A stretch of 10,267 bases of DNA from Allomyces macrogynus ATCC 38327. Taxonomy: Eukaryota; Blastocladiomycota; Blastocladiomycetes; Blastocladiales; Blastocladiaceae. The notes under the pieces were generated by a model. It was not told where the DNA came from and did not search any database. It saw nothing but the letters and a program-made list of their open reading frames with translations. The stretch lies in NCBI GenBank assembly GCA_000151295.1, contig GG745349.1:1014254-1024520 (forward strand), written 5' to 3'. The position numbers and the translations under genes were made by a program. Below, in pieces: positions 7,328 to 10,267 of the stretch (position 1 is the first letter of the stretch; each line of letters starts with the position of its first letter).

Positions 7328-7386
7328 ATGAAACAAGTCTGGACATGACATCAGGAAGCTGGGTCCACCTTCCCTGCGTGATTTGA
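7328..7386 (+). other. Two overlapping upstream ORFs
   Basis: uORF 1 (7328-7348) has 6 sense codons. uORF 2 (7345-7386) has 13. The stop of the first and the start of the second overlap in ATGA (7345-7348). Both end well before the main ATG at 7646. They could reduce or condition translation of the downstream protein; this is inference. Confidence 0.35.
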
Positions 7387-7645
7387 CGCTGAGACGCGAA
7401 CGACGCCCTCGCCACATCCCTCGGCCACCTCCAAACCGACGTGCAGAACCGTGCAGCCACGGCGACCAGCCAGCCCCTCGACGAACGACGACGACGACGA
7501 CCAGCAGTAGCGAGTCCAAGGACGGCCCGACTTTGTGCACTCGACAGCGACGTGTCGGGTCTCTATTGTCCACCCGCTTGTTCGACTTCACCGCCTGACT
7601 GCCCAGCCGGCGCATCAAGGAGCTGGCCGTCGGCGACTTACCACC

Positions 7646-10192
7646 ATGGCTACGATCCAGTCGCATCGGTTCAAGGTCAAGACGTATGCCGGCCCGGCGT
7701 TTTGCGATGTCTGCCACAAGGTGATGTGGGGCCTCGTCCGGCAAGGCGTATGCTGCCAAAGTGCGTGCCTCAATCAATTCGCAGTGATCGCCTTGCCGTC
7801 CATCAGCCATGGCCTGACCTCTTGCTGTCGACACGGTAGAATGTGGAACGGACGCGCATTTCAAGTGCATGGAATCAGCAGCACCGTGCACGGGCGAGCG
7901 TCGCTCCAAACGCTCGCGCTCACGGTCCTCGTCACGCGCACACGGGCATGGTACCGGTGCCGAGTCGAGCGCCGACGATGGGGCCCGCTCGGATGCCGAC
8001 GGGCACGACGTTTACGGCGCCGAGCACCTGCACGGCGACATGGAGCACTACGACGAGGTTATGCCCAACGTTGTTGCACTCGCTGCGGCATCTGCCGGCG
8101 ACACGGACGATGGGTCCGGTCCGACGGCGAGCCCGACCGCAGGAGACGATACCGATGACCAACGGCGCGGGCGCGCGACGCTCTCTGCGTCGGCGCTGCA
8201 CGCGGACCGTGTGAGCAAGGTGCTCCAGGGCGTCGTGCCCGTGGCTGAGACGGTGGCCACAATCCAAAAGGTGCAGCAGCGCAACAACACTGCCGAGTCG
8301 ACCAAGCTGCTGACCGACAAGCCGACGACCGCCGACGCCGCATCGACGAACGCGCCCGCTCCCGCTGCCGGTGCGGATCCTGCGGCACCGCCCAAAAAAT
8401 CGTTCCGCGAAATGATCGATGACGTGATCGTGTCGACGTCACGGCACGCGGCCGTCATGGAGCAGACGCCGCGCGAGCCGTCGCTCAGCCTGCTCACGAC
8501 TACGCCCAAGAACATGAACAAGTTCCAAAAGCGTGTCGGTGGGGTGCACGCGTTCCAGAACACGGTACAGGATGTGTTTACTTGGCGCAACAAGACCATG
8601 ACGCTGCTCGTGCTCGCCGTGTTTACGCTCGTGTGCCTTTACCCGCGCGTGCTCGCCGTGGCGCCGCAGCTGCTCATTGTCTACGCCATGTCGATTGGGT
8701 ACTACGAGCACACCAAGGAGCGTGCCAAGCTCGAACTCAAGGGCAAGGCCGTCAAGCCGCGGGCCCCGCCCAGAATGGATGCCGACTTGGCCCCCAAGCT
8801 CTCGTCGGCCGAGCTGCGCGACAACTTGCAGTTTGTGCAAAACTCGATGGGCATGTTTGTCGACATTTACGACGCCGTAATGCTGTTTACGCGCCAGTAT
8901 GCCAACTGGGACCTGCCCGAGAACGCCACGGCGTTCTTGAAACTCGTCGCCGCGTCGACGTTGCCGGCCTTCTTGCTCGTCACGTTTGTGCCGCTGAACC
9001 ACATTATTCTCGTCGCCGGGTGGCTCGTGTTCCTCGGGAACACGCCGCTCGTCATTGCGATGCGCGAAACGCTCGCGCCCGTGGTCGCAGAAAAGATGGC
9101 CGAAAAATGGCAGCAGGCCAAGCAGGTGGCGCGCCAATGGCCCGAGGTCATGAAGGTCAAGCCGCGCAAGCGCCGAGCCCGCCGCACCGGCGTTAGCGGC
9201 CGCGAGTCGGGGTCCGAGACGAACGGCAACACTGCCGCTGGTGCCGCGTCGGGCAAGGTGGCACCGTCGTCGGCGTCCGTTGCCGGTACGAGCAACTCGT
9301 CGGCGGTCCCGCTCGACAATTCGGCGGCGCAGGTCCCGGACGAGGGCCAGTACATGGTATGCGGGAGTGAGCGACAATCTTTTGCCTGTTTTCCAATTCT
9401 GGGTATCATTGACTCACAACTCGACGTGCATTCCGACAGGTTGCTATCTTCGAAAACCAGCGCTGGTGGCTCGGTCTCGGATTCCTCAACGCGCTCCTGT
9501 CGACGGAACGCCCCGCCTGGTCCGACTACTCGGGCACGATCCCACTCCCACCCAAGACGACCTACGCGCCGCCGCCCGGGTTCGACTTTGTCGAGGACGA
9601 CTGGCACGTTGACCGCACGTGGTCCGTGGCCACGCCCGATGTCGACGGCTGGGTCTACTCTGACCACCTGTGGGGCTCGCCACGGTCGTCGGGTGGTGTC
9701 GGTATGCTGACGCGTCGGCGCAAGTGGGTGCGGCGCGTCGTGCGCCGCCCGGACCCGGCCGACCTCGAGGCCGCGCGCATGCTCATGCAGCGTGCCGGTT
9801 CGGTCGCGTCGATGAACATGTCGGGCAGCGCGACGGGGACCTTAGACCGCGCCGATACTGTGCCACCGTCGCCGGTCGTCACCGAGGCGCCACGCGGGCC
9901 GTCGCTGCACGTTGGCGGGACCGAGCAGGATGTGGGTGCGGTGCTGCGCCAGCCGGCGGCGGGCAGCTCCGAGAACGGCGATACCGATGACCGCGCTGCG
10001 GGCAACGACGACGACGACGCCAACGAGGTCGAGTACATTTTGGAAATGGACGGCGAGGAGATCGTGCTCGAGGGGATCAAGTCGCTCGACATGGTTGACC
10101 TTGACAAGCTGCGCGACGTGGTGCGCAACCTCAAGCGGCAGTCGATTGCGCAGGGCGGGTCCGGCACGTTGCGCAAGGTCCGCGTCGAGTAG
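7646..10192 (+). CDS. C1-domain Pex24/Pex30-like membrane protein with dysferlin (DysF) domain (3 exons)
   Basis: Exons 7646-7760, 7840-9356 and 9440-10192 give 794 residues. Residues 7-55 form a zinc-binding C1 domain of the protein kinase C type (H7, C20, C23, C37, C40, H45, C48, C55), with the diacylglycerol-site residues Pro17, Gly29 and Gln33. An Arg/Ser run (about 58-68) and a long low-complexity linker follow. Residues about 225-470 resemble the Pex24/Pex30 peroxin family: a conserved lead-in, then two hydrophobic pairs at about 290-326 and 404-448, reticulon-like hairpins. The DysF domain spans about 545-650: VAIFENQRWWLGLGF, ERPAWSDYSG, W-HVD, DVDGWVYSDHLWG, then RRRKWVRRVVRR. An acidic tail ends in a possible amphipathic helix. 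Fungal relatives shape ER subdomains that give rise to peroxisomes and lipid droplets. The role here is inferred from that family. ATG 7646 (CCACCATGG) is the first ATG in frame. Confidence 0.87.
7761..7839 (+). other. C1-Pex24 gene intron 1
   Basis: This 79-nt phase-1 intron splits the C1 domain between its third and fourth zinc-site cysteine pairs. It has donor GTGCGT, branch GCCTGAC and acceptor CGGTAG. Splicing creates the C-Q-K-C spacing that completes the domain. Confidence 0.92.
9357..9439 (+). other. C1-Pex24 gene intron 2
   Basis: This 83-nt phase-0 intron has donor GTATGC, branch CATTGAC and acceptor CGACAG. It joins the Ser/Ala-rich linker directly to the start of the DysF domain (VAIFENQRWW). 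An exon boundary therefore coincides with a domain boundary. Confidence 0.92.
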
Positions 10193-10267
10193 TTAGGCAA
10201 GCTTGGACGTGCTTGTGGTCCTGATTCCCGTGACGCGCGACAGGGTTTCACTGCTAGTTCAAGTCGT
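10193..10267 (+). other. 3' flank of the C1-Pex24 gene
   Basis: 75 bases lie after the stop codon up to the window edge. No gene, repeat or clear polyadenylation signal is visible. Confidence 0.4.

Larger units (their letters stand above)
7157..7645 (+). promoter_or_regulatory. Intergenic region and leader of the C1-Pex24 gene
   Basis: 489 bases lie between two co-directional genes. After the PIG-X 3' flank comes a T-run at 7248-7254, then TATAAATA at 7261-7268. From there to the start codon is about 380 nt. The only ATGs in that stretch are at 7285, 7328 and 7345, all opening short ORFs. A GAC/ACG trinucleotide run occupies roughly 7480-7502. From 7386 to the start codon there is no ATG at all. 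Confidence 0.5.

Noticed and set aside
7480..7502. GAC/ACG trinucleotide run as a repeat element
   Set aside because: It is short, and similar runs occur in coding Asp stretches throughout the window. It is ordinary low complexity for this genome.
8439..9377. Long open frame (312 codons) on the minus strand opposite the C1-Pex24 gene
   Set aside because: It is an antisense shadow of a GC-rich coding exon. Its composition is Arg/His/Leu-rich without any domain, and the plus strand has clear family motifs.
8867..9667. Second long minus-strand frame (266 codons) covering the DysF region
   Set aside because: It crosses an intron and two exons of the plus-strand gene and shows no recognisable motif.
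1..10267. Bacterial operon, mobile element, CRISPR array, tRNA or rRNA genes
   Set aside because: Spliced eukaryotic genes account for nearly all of the sequence. No direct repeats with spacers, transposase motifs, terminal inverted repeats or tRNA-like folds were seen.

Overview
The window is nuclear DNA of a eukaryote with a GC-rich, compact genome. Seven protein genes fill about 10.3 kb, split by ten recognisable introns. Most introns are 68-108 nt long, with GTRCG-type donors, YTRAY branch points and short distances to AG. The gene content (complex I NDUFA12, elongin C, a PIG-X/Pbn1 subunit, and a Pex23/Pex24/Pex30-type membrane protein with a C-terminal dysferlin domain) suggests a fungus. 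The GC richness and the C1-Pex24-DysF architecture make me favour an early-diverging zoosporic lineage, possibly Blastocladiomycota. That placement is inference and only moderately secure. There are no bacterial, phage, plasmid, CRISPR or transposon signatures.

Layout: 2-1066 (+) is the 3' end of BMS1, running in from the left edge. 1486-2544 (+) is RRP15 in four exons. 3574-2807 (-) is NDUFA12 in three exons. 3795-4236 (+) is elongin C in two exons. 5127-4439 (-) is FCF2/DNTTIP2 in two exons. 5553-7156 (+) is a PIG-X/Pbn1 homologue in two exons. 7646-10192 (+) is a C1-Pex24-DysF membrane protein in three exons. NDUFA12/elongin C and FCF2/PIG-X are divergent pairs sharing short promoter regions. 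RRP15/NDUFA12 and elongin C/FCF2 are convergent pairs with short shared 3' flanks.

Function: three of the first five genes (BMS1, RRP15, FCF2) belong to nucleolar pre-rRNA processing. The last two act at the ER: PIG-X supports the first mannosylation of GPI precursors, and the last gene looks like an ER/peroxisome membrane-shaping protein. The others are single housekeeping subunits of complex I and of elongin complexes.

Most worth a second look: (i) the last gene joins a C1 domain with diacylglycerol-binding-type residues to a Pex24/Pex30-type membrane region and a DysF domain; (ii) a Pumilio-like TGTACATA element lies exactly 67 nt after the stop codon in both convergent genes, elongin C and FCF2; (iii) NDUFA12 has an unusual first intron and an apparent one-base slip near its C-terminus.
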